A stretch of DNA of 64,000 nt from Oscillospiraceae bacterium (GCA_021771715.1 JAETOO010000001.1:558001-622000); one strand, 5' to 3'. Shown: positions 18,287-26,335, counted from the first letter of the stretch. The notes: generated by a model from the sequence alone, not told the origin. Made by a program: numbers and translations.

Positions 18287-19330
18287 TTGCAGATTGTCAC
18301 AGACCAGCATCAAAAGGAAACAAAACAACACGGGACGCATGATTTCCCGTTTCTGATCAGCCACGAGACGCTCTCCGCGTACGAATCCGGCTCTTTTCTC
18401 TGGCACTGGCATCCGGAGATCGAGCTGACCTACATCGTGAGCGGCGAAATGCTCTACCGCGTGAACGGCGATACCCTGCATCTCGCCGCCGGGCAGGCGC
18501 TGTTCGTCAACTCCGGCTGTCTGCACAGCGCGTCCATGTACGGGCACTGCGACTGCCGCTACATCCCGGTCACCTTTGACGCAAGGCTGATCTACGGCTA
18601 TGAAAACAGCCTGCTCTACTCCAAATATGTCCGCCCGCTCCTCAAGAATCCCGGGCTTGCCGCCCTTCATTTTGACGGTACGCAGGGCTGGCACGCCGAG
18701 GCCATTCAACTGGCGCGCCAGCTGGCATACATGGATACCTGCGCAGCCAACCCACACACACCGGATATCTGCACAACTGATTCGCACACGTCAGATACCC
18801 GCACAGCCAATTCGCACACACCTGGTAGTTGTACCACCGAGCCTGCCATGCCTGATATCAGTACAACTGATTCACACACGCCGGATACCACAGCCGAGCC
18901 TGTCACCCCGGATGCCCGTGAGCTCGACATCGAGCTGCTTCTCCTGCGCTTCTGGCGGCTTCTGTTTCTGCACAGCGACAGCCTGCCGGAGCGCCAGTCG
19001 GTGAGGGATGACCGCAGCTATGCGCGCATCCGAACCATTCTCTCCTTCATAGAGAAGCATTACGCTTCCAAGCTGACGCTCGACGACATCTCCGCCAGCA
19101 TCCATCTGTGCCGCGCGGAGTGCTGCCGCCTCTTCCACGCATACATGGGGCTGTCGCTGTTCGCCTTTCTGCAGCAGTACCGGGTCGAAAAGAGCCTGCC
19201 CCTGCTCGCCGACCCCGACCGTTCCATCACCGAGATCGCGGGACTCGTCGGTTTCCCGGATTCCAACTACTTCGCGAAAGTTTTCCGGAGACAGAAAGGC
19301 TGCTCCCCGACCGAATACCGCCGCGGATGA
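18287..19330 (+). CDS. AraC-family regulator with cupin sensor and repeat-expanded linker
   Basis: A 347-aa regulator. Residues about 25-130 are an AraC-type cupin (HWHPEIELTYIVSGEMLYRV, LHLAAGQALFVNSGCLHS). The C-terminal 100 residues are the DNA-binding domain (KLTLDDISASIHLCRAECCR, then AGLVGFPDSNYFAKVFRRQK and CSPTEYRRG). Between them, residues about 145-210 are ten-residue repeats of the type TTDSHTPDIC, an in-frame 30-bp tandem array. The start is a TTG at 18287 behind AAAGGAA; no ATG fits. It is divergent from galK and likely controls it, probably in response to a galactose-related sugar (inference). Its last codons and stop are duplicated in the array that follows. Confidence 0.85.
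   Translation: MQIVTDQHQKETKQHGTHDFPFLISHETLSAYESGSFLWHWHPEIELTYIVSGEMLYRVNGDTLHLAAGQALFVNSGCLHSASMYGHCDCRYIPVTFDARLIYGYENSLLYSKYVRPLLKNPGLAALHFDGTQGWHAEAIQLARQLAYMDTCAANPHTPDICTTDSHTSDTRTANSHTPGSCTTEPAMPDISTTDSHTPDTTAEPVTPDARELDIELLLLRFWRLLFLHSDSLPERQSVRDDRSYARIRTILSFIEKHYASKLTLDDISASIHLCRAECCRLFHAYMGLSLFAFLQQYRVEKSLPLLADPDRSITEIAGLVGFPDSNYFAKVFRRQKGCSPTEYRRG
18715..18914 (+). repeat. in-frame ~30-bp repeats in the AraC linker
   Basis: About six units encode variants of TTDSHTPDI-T (NPHTPDICT, DSHTSDTRT, NSHTPGSCT, EPAMPDIST, DSHTPDTTA). The reading frame is kept throughout, so the array lengthens the linker between sensor and DNA-binding domains. Confidence 0.75.
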
Positions 19331-19453
19331 CCGTTCACCAACCGGACACTGCCGAGAATAACCGCTCACCCGCCGGACACTGCCGCGGATAACCGTTCCC
19401 GACCGGACACTACCAAGAATAACCGCTCACCCGCTGGACACCGCCGCGGATGA
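19318..19453. repeat. 30-31-bp tandem array bridging the araC and sigF stop codons
   Basis: Four units are phased on GGACAC at 19344, 19375, 19405 and 19436. The 13-mer CCGCCGCGGATGA, which contains the AraC stop codon, occurs exactly at 19318-19330 and again at 19441-19453. The array therefore appears to have grown from the 3' end of the coding sequence and fills the whole gap to sigF. Confidence 0.8.
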
Positions 19454-19457
19454 TTGC

Positions 19458-20174
19458 TCACCGGCCCGCCTCCCGCAGCTTCTTCAGGATCCGCTTCTCC
19501 GCCCTCGAGACCTGTACCTGTGTCATGCCGAGCCTCTGGGCCACCTGCACCTGCGTGCAGTCGTCAAAGTACCGGAGCACGATGAGCTGCCGCTCATCCT
19601 CCGGCAAGAGCTCGAGCAGCTGTCGCAGCAGCATCCGGTTGAGCAGCTCCTCGTTCTGATCCCTGTCGTCCGGCACGCGGTCCCCCAGCAGCACCGGCGC
19701 GCCGTCCCCGCTGTAGATCGTCTGGCTCAGCGACTCTACCTCGGAAACCGCCTCCATCGCGAGCACTAGCTCCTCCGCGCTGATCCCTGTCTCGCCAGCA
19801 ATCTCCTCCATCGTCGGCTCCGCCCCTTTTCTGCGCTCCAGCTCCTCCCGCGCGCGGTACGCCCGCGCCGCGGACTCCTTAAGCATCCGGCTCACCTTGA
19901 TCATCCCGTCGTCCCTCAAAAAGCGCCGGATCTCCCCGGCAATCATCGGCACGGCGTACGTCGAGAACCGCACCTCGTACGTGCTGTCAAAATGGTCAAT
20001 CGCCTTCATCAGCCCGATGCTCCCGATCTGCACCAGATCCTCCCTCTCACAGCCGCGGCCTAAGAAGCGCTGGACAACCGTGTGCACGAGACCCATATTT
20101 TCCTTTATCAACTGTTCTCTGGCAGCTTTATCCCCCTCGTGTACCCGCTTGATGAGCGCAAGGGTATCCTCCAT
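19458..20174 (-). CDS. sigF: RNA polymerase sigma-F factor of sporulation
   Basis: A 238-aa sigma-70-family factor of the SigF/SigG type, the first forespore-specific sigma factor. Region 2 carries EDLVQIGSIGLMKAIDHFD and STYAVPMIAGEIRRFLRDDG; region 3 has MIKVSRMLKESAARAYRA; region 4 ends with LGMTQVQVSRAEKRILKKL. It follows spoIIAB by 10 bases with GGTGAGG as the binding site, in the canonical spoIIAA-spoIIAB-sigF order. Its 3' end abuts a tandem-repeat array. SigF activity is blocked by SpoIIAB until SpoIIAA is dephosphorylated. spoVAA, often next in Clostridia, lies 10 kb further on. Confidence 0.93.
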   Translation of the reverse strand: MEDTLALIKRVHEGDKAAREQLIKENMGLVHTVVQRFLGRGCEREDLVQIGSIGLMKAIDHFDSTYEVRFSTYAVPMIAGEIRRFLRDDGMIKVSRMLKESAARAYRAREELERRKGAEPTMEEIAGETGISAEELVLAMEAVSEVESLSQTIYSGDGAPVLLGDRVPDDRDQNEELLNRMLLRQLLELLPEDERQLIVLRYFDDCTQVQVAQRLGMTQVQVSRAEKRILKKLREAGR

Positions 20175-20184
20175 CTGCCAGACC

Positions 20185-20889
20185 TCACCTTTCTTCTATT
20201 ATCACGGCGCCGCCCGTTTCCCCGGCATTCCCAGATCGGACCGCAGAATCCTCGCCAGCATTTCTCGAGCACATCGTGGAAAATACATCCGCGCTCTCTG
20301 CATTCTCAGATCGGACCGCAGAAATCTCTACAGCATTCCCCGATCGGATTGCAGAGGCTGCATCCCTTCCCTCCGTTTCCCCAGATCCTCCGGCAGACGT
20401 CGCAGCCGCTTCCTCGGCAGAACCGGAGGTAAATGTCCGGCCGCAGCCGCGCGGCCCCTCCTCGGCCTCCCGCACGATGCGCTTTGTCATCCGCACCGTC
20501 GTCCCCTCGCCCAGTGCGGACTGCACATCCAGCGTGTCCATAAACGCCTCCATGAACGCGAAGCCCATGCCCGCGCGGTCGCACTCCGCCTTCGTCGTGA
20601 ACATCGGCTCCATCGCGCGCTTCACATCGGCGATCCCCTTCCCGGAATCGCGCACCTCCACATACAGCACCTCGCCCTCGATCCGGCAGAGCACCGTGAT
20701 CTTCTCCACGCGCCCCTCGTACGCGTGGATGATGGCATTCGTCACCGCCTCCGACACCGCCGTCTTGACATCGGCCACCTCCTCGAGCGTCGGGTTCAGC
20801 TGCGTCATAAACGCCGCCACCGCGACCCGCGCGAACCCCTCATTGCACGAACGGCTGTCAAACTCCAGCTTCATTTCATTTTGCCGCAT
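20185..20889 (-). CDS. spoIIAB: anti-sigma-F factor SpoIIAB with a repeat-built C-terminal extension
   Basis: A GHKL-type serine kinase/anti-sigma factor. The normal domain fills residues 1-143: N box AVSEAVTNAIIHAYEG, VRDSGKGIADVKRAME, and RAGMGFAFMEAFMDTLDV. Family members end near residue 146, but this protein has 234, with about 90 extra residues rich in Ser, Ala, Gly and Glu. The extension ends in repeats of the type SAVRSGNAGE, encoded by 33- and 42-bp in-frame units whose DNA cores (CAGATCGGACCGCAGAA) recur exactly at 20232 and 20307. The 5' end overlaps spoIIAA by 19 bases, and sigF follows after 10. Whether the tail is tolerated or functional cannot be judged from sequence. Confidence 0.9.
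   Translation of the reverse strand: MRQNEMKLEFDSRSCNEGFARVAVAAFMTQLNPTLEEVADVKTAVSEAVTNAIIHAYEGRVEKITVLCRIEGEVLYVEVRDSGKGIADVKRAMEPMFTTKAECDRAGMGFAFMEAFMDTLDVQSALGEGTTVRMTKRIVREAEEGPRGCGRTFTSGSAEEAAATSAGGSGETEGRDAASAIRSGNAVEISAVRSENAESADVFSTMCSRNAGEDSAVRSGNAGETGGAVIIEER
20200..20365 (-). repeat. in-frame tandem repeats encoding the SpoIIAB tail
   Basis: Units begin with GCATTCCCAGATCGGACC-like sequence near 20225, 20300 and 20333, with a diverged copy near 20258. Spacings of 33 and 42 bp are multiples of three. Confidence 0.75.
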
Positions 20890-21206
20890 GATATCTCCCC
20901 CTCATATAGATCAATGATCTTGTCAATCCCGGACAGTTTCAGCACGCGGTACATGCGGTCCTTCACATGGATCGCGGCCACCGCGCCGCCCATAAACCGC
21001 ATCGTCTTATACCGCCCGATGATCATTCCGATCCCCGAACTGTCCATAAAGACGGTATCGCCAAAATCAAACAGCACACAGCGGACATTCCGGTTCTGAA
21101 TCAGCCGGTCCGCCTCCCTTTTGAGCCGTTCCGAGCTGTGGTGATCGACCTCCGCCGGAAGATGCACCGTAAGTGTCGCCCCTGTCAGTGTAAACATATG
21201 ATCCAC
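20871..21206 (-). CDS. spoIIAA: anti-anti-sigma factor SpoIIAA
   Basis: A 111-aa STAS-domain protein, the partner that releases sigma-F by binding SpoIIAB. The phosphorylatable serine is in the conserved DTVFMDSSGIGMIIGRYK segment at about residues 50-67. The N-terminus (MFTLTGATLTVHLPAEVDHH) and length match SpoIIAA. I favour the GTG at 21206, eight bases after GGGAGG; the ATG at 21197 is too far from that site. First gene of the sigF operon. The expected sigma-H promoter is not obvious in the short gap to the terminator at 21242-21290, so it may lie inside the TPR gene or be degenerate. Confidence 0.92.
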   Translation of the reverse strand: MDHMFTLTGATLTVHLPAEVDHHSSERLKREADRLIQNRNVRCVLFDFGDTVFMDSSGIGMIIGRYKTMRFMGGAVAAIHVKDRMYRVLKLSGIDKIIDLYEGEISCGKMK

Positions 21207-21241
21207 GTCCCTGTCCTCCCCTCAGACTGAAAAATAAAAAC

Positions 21242-21290
21242 AGCGCCACACAAAAGACCGTCCTCCATGACTTCTCTTTTGTGTGGCGCT
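21242..21290 (-). terminator. rho-independent terminator after the TPR gene
   Basis: A 16-bp stem, AGCGCCACACAAAAGA (21242-21257) with TCTTTTGTGTGGCGCT (21275-21290), followed on the minus strand by TTTTTATTTTTC. It insulates the sigF operon from the folC-TPR transcript. Confidence 0.85.
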
Positions 21291-21296
21291 TTCTGC

Positions 21297-22949
21297 TCAC
21301 TGTCCCGGCATCAGATTGCCGTATTGATCGTACTCCAGCCCGGTCGTCGGGTCGGTCCACGCGACATACGAGTCAGGCATCGGCAGATTGCTCTGCGCGT
21401 CCTGATTGCCGTAGATCGTGATATCACCGGTGCCCGTCCCGGCGCCTCCGTCTCCTGTGCCCTGTGTGACCGTTCCGGTCGCATTCTGGCCCGTCGCCGC
21501 ATCGCCCAGGCCGCTCAGATCCGCCGCATTGTCGTCCGGATTCCCTGTCTGCGGAGTCCCCGAAATGTAGCCCTGCACCTCACCTGCCCGGTTCGGATAA
21601 TACTCTGCAAATTTGCCGAGCACCTCGTCCGCCTTAGTGCGGTCGCCGAGCTGATAGTAGGAGATGCCCAGGCAGAGCATCGCCTGCGCGTAGTCTGTGC
21701 TCTTGCGCTCCTTGTCCGCGTCGACCGCCTTCTGCAGCTGGTCCGATGCAGTCGTGTAGTCCCCGGCGAGATACGCCGTCGCCCCCGTGTTGTAATACTG
21801 CGCAAACAAACTTGTGCCGACCGCTGACGCCATGCTCTCATACAGCGTCTTCGCGTTCCCGTCAAAATTGTCTCCGTTCAGCGCAGACACTGCATTTGCC
21901 GCGGCAGAGGAATCCCCCGTCACGTAGAGATTCGCGACGGAGAGCAGCTCATCGTAGCTCTCGGCCTTCGCCAGGGCGTCATCGCGCTCCTGATTTGCAC
22001 GCTCCACCTGCTCTTGGTAGCCCGCGATCTCATCCTCGAGGTCCTGCGCCCGCGCCTCCTCCGAGGCGAGCTTCATATTCGCGTCCGTGACCTGCTGGTT
22101 CGCCCGGTCATTGACCGTCTGCCGGTTCGCCGGGACGATCAGAAACCACACGATCGCGCCCCCGAGCAGGATGCCCAGGATGATGTTGATAAACGTCGCG
22201 ATCGTCGAGCTGTCCCGGAACGTCGTCGGCTGGATCACCATCTCCGTGCCGCTCATGTAGCGCAGCGTCCCGGACACCTGCTCCTCCTTGTCCTTCTCGT
22301 ACCGCTTGTGCTTCTTATTCAGGCTCGTCCCCTTGCCGGTCACATCCTCGATCTCCTGCAGATAGCGCAGCGTCGTCGTGTTCGTCATGTCGATGCCTGC
22401 CGCCTTTTTCAGAAGCTTCCTGGCGCGCTCGTACTCCTGCCGCTTCATGTAGAGCAGCGCGAGCAGCTGATACGCCTTGACGAGCTTCGGATTCTGACTG
22501 ATCACCTTTTTCAGCTGGATGATCGCCATGTCCTCATTGTCCTCGCGGCAGTACAGGACCGACTGGTTGTACTTTCGTATCGTCTGGTTGATCGTGTCGA
22601 GCCGGTTCTTGTTCGACTGGAGCTGATTCAGGTAAAAATCTGCGATGTTGTCTTCCTTTTTCAGATTTTTGCTGATGACCCACTCGCAGAGCGCAGACAC
22701 CGCCTCCCCGGTCTCATAGTAGCACAGGCCGAGTAGATTCCGCGCGTCCGTGTTCTCCTTGTTAAACTTGAGGCTGCGCTTCAGACAGGTGATCGCTCCC
22801 TCCATGTCCCGCACCAGCGCTTTCTCCAGCCCCTCATTGTACAGCAGATTCGAGATCCGGACGATGCGCTTCTGTATCGTGACATCGGCGCCGCAGCCCG
22901 GACAGTAATCAATCGCGGCCAGAGGGGTATTACAGTAAATACATCTCAT
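21297..22949 (-). CDS. zinc-ribbon/TPR membrane protein with coiled coil
   Basis: A 550-aa protein with a readable architecture but no family name I can assign. The N-terminus is a zinc ribbon (MRCIYCNTPLAAIDYCPGCG, two Cys pairs), then tetratricopeptide repeats (EGAITCLKRSLKFNKENTDA, KAYQLLALLYMKRQEYERAR). A single membrane helix at about residues 254-276 (FINIILGILLGGAIVWFLIV) leads to a coiled coil (QVTDANMKLASEEARAQDLE) and further TPR motifs outside, ending in a Gly/Thr-rich low-complexity tail. Its start ATG overlaps the stop of the 52-aa gene as ATGA. It probably scaffolds a membrane complex; position next to sigF may be incidental. Confidence 0.8.
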   Translation of the reverse strand: MRCIYCNTPLAAIDYCPGCGADVTIQKRIVRISNLLYNEGLEKALVRDMEGAITCLKRSLKFNKENTDARNLLGLCYYETGEAVSALCEWVISKNLKKEDNIADFYLNQLQSNKNRLDTINQTIRKYNQSVLYCREDNEDMAIIQLKKVISQNPKLVKAYQLLALLYMKRQEYERARKLLKKAAGIDMTNTTTLRYLQEIEDVTGKGTSLNKKHKRYEKDKEEQVSGTLRYMSGTEMVIQPTTFRDSSTIATFINIILGILLGGAIVWFLIVPANRQTVNDRANQQVTDANMKLASEEARAQDLEDEIAGYQEQVERANQERDDALAKAESYDELLSVANLYVTGDSSAAANAVSALNGDNFDGNAKTLYESMASAVGTSLFAQYYNTGATAYLAGDYTTASDQLQKAVDADKERKSTDYAQAMLCLGISYYQLGDRTKADEVLGKFAEYYPNRAGEVQGYISGTPQTGNPDDNAADLSGLGDAATGQNATGTVTQGTGDGGAGTGTGDITIYGNQDAQSNLPMPDSYVAWTDPTTGLEYDQYGNLMPGQ

Positions 22950-23104
22950 GGATTCCCCTGCCTTCTGTTCCGCTTCTCGTCCTTCATCATTTCCTTCAGA
23001 ATATCCGTCACATCGGTGAGATCCCGGCTGTAGATCGCATCCTCAGCCTCATTCACATCCATGCTCGGATGGTACTTTTTCAGTTCCTCTTCGTAATTAA
23101 TCAT
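22946..23104 (-). CDS. 52-aa conserved-looking small acidic protein
   Basis: A short ORF beginning MINYEEELKKYHPSMDVNEA and ending KRNRRQGNP, mostly helical and charged. Its stop codon overlaps the TPR gene start as ATGA, the strongest reason to believe it is translated. It starts at 23104, about 30 bases after the tandem-repeat array behind folC. I do not recognise a family. Confidence 0.65.
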   Translation of the reverse strand: MINYEEELKKYHPSMDVNEAEDAIYSRDLTDVTDILKEMMKDEKRNRRQGNP

Positions 23105-23141
23105 CTGTACTCACCCTGTCCTATTCCAGTCCGGCCGTGAG

Positions 23142-23390
23142 CATGCTCACGCGCATATTCCTGCCGTCCTGCTTCTGACTGTTCTCTCATGACTCGTGGC
23201 ACATGCTCAAACATTCCTGCCGTCCTGTTTCCGAGTATTCTCTCCCGGCTCATGCTCACACACGCGCTCCCGCCGTCAAATCTTATCTCTCACTCGGAGA
23301 CACATGCTCACGCGTGCGCTCCCGCCGTCAAATCTCCTCTCTCGCTCAGAGACGCATGCTCACGCGCGCTCATGCCATCACATTTTCAAA
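23142..23390. repeat. five ~49-60-bp tandem units immediately downstream of folC
   Basis: CATGCTCA is phased at 23142, 23202, 23251, 23303 and 23355; the last three intervals are 49, 52 and 52 bp. Units two to four also share CCTGCCGTC or CCCGCCGTCAAATCT. The array starts within about 15 bases of the folC stop and separates folC from the 52-aa gene. Confidence 0.8.
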
Positions 23391-23402
23391 TATATCCGAA
23401 GA

Positions 23403-24746
23403 TCACTTCTCCTCCGCTTCACTCTTCCCCCGCAGGATCGCCTTGATATCCCCCACAAGGTACAGCGACCCGGCGCAGAACAGCATCCCGTCTCCCTTTT
23501 TCGCAAGTGCCGTCTCAAATGCGCGGGCGACGTCCGGCTCCGTGAGTACGGGCGCATCTGTGTACCGCCGGAACACCTCCGAGAGCGTCCCCGCCGGAAC
23601 GACGCGCGCGCCGTCGATCTGCGTCACGACGATCGAGGTCGGATGCACGCTCTCACAGATCTCCTCGATCATCTTCTCGTACTCCTTCTCGACCACCGCC
23701 GAGAAGAGCAGCGACACCGGCATGCGCTGCTGCACCTCCGCGACCGTGCGGATAAACTCGCGGATGCCGTCCGCGTTGTGCGCGCCGTCGAGCACGACAT
23801 TCGGCAGCACCGTCTCCATCCGGCCCGGCCAGCTCGCCTCGCGGATCCCCGCCACGATCGTCTCATCGCTGATCGCGCGCTCCGGATCAATCGCCCGGAT
23901 CGTCATCGCGGCCAGCGAGCTGTTCACCAGCTGATACTCCGCCAGAAACGGCACCGTGATCCGCAGCGCACCGGAAGAAAACGCATGCTCCGGCACAGTC
24001 TCCCTTTCATCATACCTGCTATCCAGCAGAAAATCAATGCTTTTATCCGTCTTGCCCAGTATTTTACACATGGAAGCGCGGTACTCATGCACCGGCGCAT
24101 GCTTGTCCGCCGCCGTATCCAGGATGACCTGCTCTGACTCCGGGTTCCGCCCGTCAAAGATCACCGGAACTCCTTCCTTAATAATCCCGGCCTTCTCCCC
24201 CGCGATCTTCGCGACCGTATCGCCAAGATATTCCATATGGTCAAGGCTGATCGTCGTCAGCACCGTCGCGATCGGGCGCTCTACCAGGTTCGTAGCGTCC
24301 AGCCGTCCGCCAAGCCCGGTCTCCATCACCAGGTACTCGACCTGCTCCTCCTGGAACATCAAAAGCCCCGCCGCAAACAGCAGCTCAAAATACGCCGGGT
24401 GGCAGAAGCCGTCCGCGATCATCGCGTCGACCTCCCGCTTCACGCGCTCAAAGGACCTCGTAAACAGCTCCCTCGACACCTCGCGCCCGTTCACCTGGAA
24501 GCGCTCTGTGATCTCGACCAGATGCGGCGACGTAAACAGTCCTGTCCGCTTCCCCGCATGCATCAGGATGGACGCAAGAAACGCGCAGACGGAGCCCTTT
24601 CCGTTCGTCCCCGCGACGTGAATCACCTTCATGCTCCGCTCCGGGTGCCCGAGCCGCCGAATCAGCTCCAGCGTATTCCCCGGCTTGTTCTTCTTTGTAA
24701 ATTTCGGTATCTCCTCTATGTATGCAACTGCCTCGCTATAATTCAT
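23403..24746 (-). CDS. folC: bifunctional folylpolyglutamate synthase/dihydrofolate synthase
   Basis: A 447-aa Mur-ligase-type enzyme that joins glutamate to (dihydro)pteroate or folates. The P-loop is KVIHVAGTNGKGSVCAFLAS at about residues 39-58; SPHLVEITERFQVNG and METGLGGRLDATNLVE are the folate-binding blocks, with SLDHMEYLGDTVAKIAGEKA for Mg2+/ATP. The C-terminal domain contains VVLDGAHNADGIREFIRTV. ATG at 24746 follows GAGGGACAG. Full length. It heads a transcript through a repeat array into the 52-aa gene and the TPR gene. Confidence 0.95.
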   Translation of the reverse strand: MNYSEAVAYIEEIPKFTKKNKPGNTLELIRRLGHPERSMKVIHVAGTNGKGSVCAFLASILMHAGKRTGLFTSPHLVEITERFQVNGREVSRELFTRSFERVKREVDAMIADGFCHPAYFELLFAAGLLMFQEEQVEYLVMETGLGGRLDATNLVERPIATVLTTISLDHMEYLGDTVAKIAGEKAGIIKEGVPVIFDGRNPESEQVILDTAADKHAPVHEYRASMCKILGKTDKSIDFLLDSRYDERETVPEHAFSSGALRITVPFLAEYQLVNSSLAAMTIRAIDPERAISDETIVAGIREASWPGRMETVLPNVVLDGAHNADGIREFIRTVAEVQQRMPVSLLFSAVVEKEYEKMIEEICESVHPTSIVVTQIDGARVVPAGTLSEVFRRYTDAPVLTEPDVARAFETALAKKGDGMLFCAGSLYLVGDIKAILRGKSEAEEK

Positions 24747-24958
24747 CTTCTGTCCCTCTGTCTCAAGTTTATCTGAATCTCCCGAAAGCCTCTGCCAGAC
24801 GTCGGCCCCGCCAGACGAAACCGCAAAAGCGTTCCCTCCGGCTTTAAACTTCTCGTTTAATATACCACACTCCCCCTATTAATCAAGGAATTTTTTTCGC
24901 GCAAATCTTCAGAATTCCTTAATTTTCGCATTCCCCCGCGATATCCAGCAGTTGCTTC

Positions 24959-24987
24959 TGGACACTCAAAATGAAAGGTGCTATAAT
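24959..24987 (+). promoter_or_regulatory. sigma-A promoter of the lipoprotein-like gene
   Basis: TGGACA at 24959-24964, a 17-base spacer and a perfect TATAAT at 24982-24987, 89 bases before the start codon. The leader contains GCAGT/ACTGC, a small hairpin around 25019. The rest of 24747-25075 shows nothing else I can name. Confidence 0.75.
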
Positions 24988-25075
24988 GGCGGCAGCAGTG
25001 CAGGAATACGATCCTTTCGCAGTTCACATGCACTGCAATCTGTCTAAAAAAACATTACGAGAAAGGGTTGGAACT

Positions 25076-26059
25076 ATGAAGAAAAAACTTTTACTTGGAC
25101 TTATCACACTTGGCGCAGCTTCCATGCTGTGCGGCTTTGACAGCGCTCAGACCGCAGAGGGCGTGCTGGACAAGATGAACGAGGTATCCTCCTCTGTCGA
25201 GGGAATGACGATGGACATGGACATGAATCTGGACGCTGCGATCAATATCAGCGATTCCCAGACGACCTCCTCCCTGGCGATTGGTATGACCGGCGGCTTT
25301 GATGTCGCGGCCGCGATGGATCCGTTCGGAATCTCGATGGACGGCTCCTTCAAGATCTCTTCCCTCGGGCAGAACCAGGATATGTCGATGAAGATGTACG
25401 GTGTGGTCGGGGAGAACGGATCCTTCGACACCTACACCTACGCACAGGAGAGCGCTGACCAGCCGGGTCAGTGGGTGTATCAGAGCGAGGACGGCTTTGA
25501 CATGAACCAGATCATGGAGCTCTCGAAGACCACTTTAAGCGCGTCAGACTATGCAGAGTGGGGCCTGAACTTTACGCTCGCTCCGGCGGCTGCGGATGTA
25601 AACGGCACCGAGTGCTATGCACTCTCCGCAGTGATCGACAAGGATGCGCTCAACACGATGATCACAAAGGTTTCCGAGCTCGCCGGCCAGGAGCTTCCGT
25701 CCTCCGATGAGCTCTCGCTCGCACTGTCCTACATCGACGGCCTGCAGATGAACATCACCTACTATGTGGACACCGCGACCTACTACCCGGTCAGCGCGCA
25801 CATCGACTTCAACGGAAGCGATCTGTCGACCATCAACTCTCTGCTCGCGACCTCTATGGGAGATCTCGGCGAGGGCACTTCCGCAGAGCTCGTGCTGAAC
25901 GACTTCTCTATGGATATGGCGCTTGACTACAGTGCAGTACCGGAGATCACGGTTCCGCAGGAGGCGCTCGACGCAGTGGCATCCGGAGCAGCAGTATCCG
26001 CAGACGACATGGCAGATGCGCTGGAAGAGGCAGCGGAGTCCGAGGCTGGTCTGGAGTAA
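25076..26059 (+). CDS. secreted/lipoprotein-like protein, DUF6612/LolA-like
   Basis: A 327-aa exported protein starting MKKKLLLGLITLGAASMLCG; the Cys at residue 19 suggests a lipid anchor, though the residues before it (SML) are not a textbook lipobox. The rest is beta-rich with the pattern of LolA/LppX-like folds (EGVLDKMNEVSSSVEGMTMD, DGLQMNITYYVDTATYYPVS) seen in DUF6612-type Firmicutes lipoproteins, ending in an acidic Ala-rich tail. The ATG at 25076 behind AGAAAGGG replaces the longer open frame from 24971. It has its own promoter and strong terminator, so it is monocistronic. Ligand and role unknown. Confidence 0.7.
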   Translation: MKKKLLLGLITLGAASMLCGFDSAQTAEGVLDKMNEVSSSVEGMTMDMDMNLDAAINISDSQTTSSLAIGMTGGFDVAAAMDPFGISMDGSFKISSLGQNQDMSMKMYGVVGENGSFDTYTYAQESADQPGQWVYQSEDGFDMNQIMELSKTTLSASDYAEWGLNFTLAPAAADVNGTECYALSAVIDKDALNTMITKVSELAGQELPSSDELSLALSYIDGLQMNITYYVDTATYYPVSAHIDFNGSDLSTINSLLATSMGDLGEGTSAELVLNDFSMDMALDYSAVPEITVPQEALDAVASGAAVSADDMADALEEAAESEAGLE

Positions 26060-26100
26060 CGCTCTCCCGCATCTACATTGTGATACGAACACGAATCTGT

Positions 26101-26136
26101 GATCCGGGCGGCCATGCGGCCTCCCGGATCCGTTTT
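26101..26136 (+). terminator. rho-independent terminator after the lipoprotein-like gene
   Basis: GATCCGGG-C-GGCC, loop ATGC, GGCC-T-CCCGGATC, then CGTTTTTC. A textbook intrinsic terminator 41 bases after the stop. Confidence 0.9.
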
Positions 26137-26140
26137 TCAA

Positions 26141-26234
26141 GGGCGCCGCAAAATGCACGGACAGCCACACGCAAGGAACTCCGGTCTCTCTGACCGTTCC
26201 CGCACCTGTGCCTGCATCTCATTTTGCGGCGCCC
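26141..26234. repeat. long-range inverted repeat of the GGGCGCCGCAAAA family
   Basis: GGGCGCCGCAAAATG (26141-26155) and CATTTTGCGGCGCCC (26220-26234) are perfect 15-bp arms around 64 bases. The same core forms the tight hairpins at 47477-47499 and 49000-49032. Here it lies in the leader of the phosphoesterase gene. Confidence 0.7.
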
Positions 26235-26335
26235 TGTTTTATGTCGCAGCAAACCGCGTCTCCTGTGACACAAAGACGCTCCTGCGTGGATGCGCGGAAT
26301 TTTCTTCTATCCTACACAACGGAAGGAGCTTTGCT

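Noticed and set aside
17797-18300. N-terminal extension of galactokinase to 18300
   Set aside because: The extra 168 codons cover the repeat array and promoter region and match nothing; the ATG at 17796 has a good ribosome site and the normal N-terminus.
9508-19457. Accessory block considered as an integrated mobile island
   Set aside because: No integrase, attachment duplication or tRNA junction seen; kept only as a synteny question in the findings.
21207-21241. Sigma-H promoter expected before spoIIAA
   Set aside because: No match to the sigma-H -35/-10 pattern was found in the short gap after the terminator; left unannotated.
23196-24137. Plus-strand 313-aa ORF across the repeat array and folC
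   Set aside because: Its 5' part is the tandem array and the rest is antisense folC; composition is Arg/His/Leu-rich, typical of GC-rich shadows.
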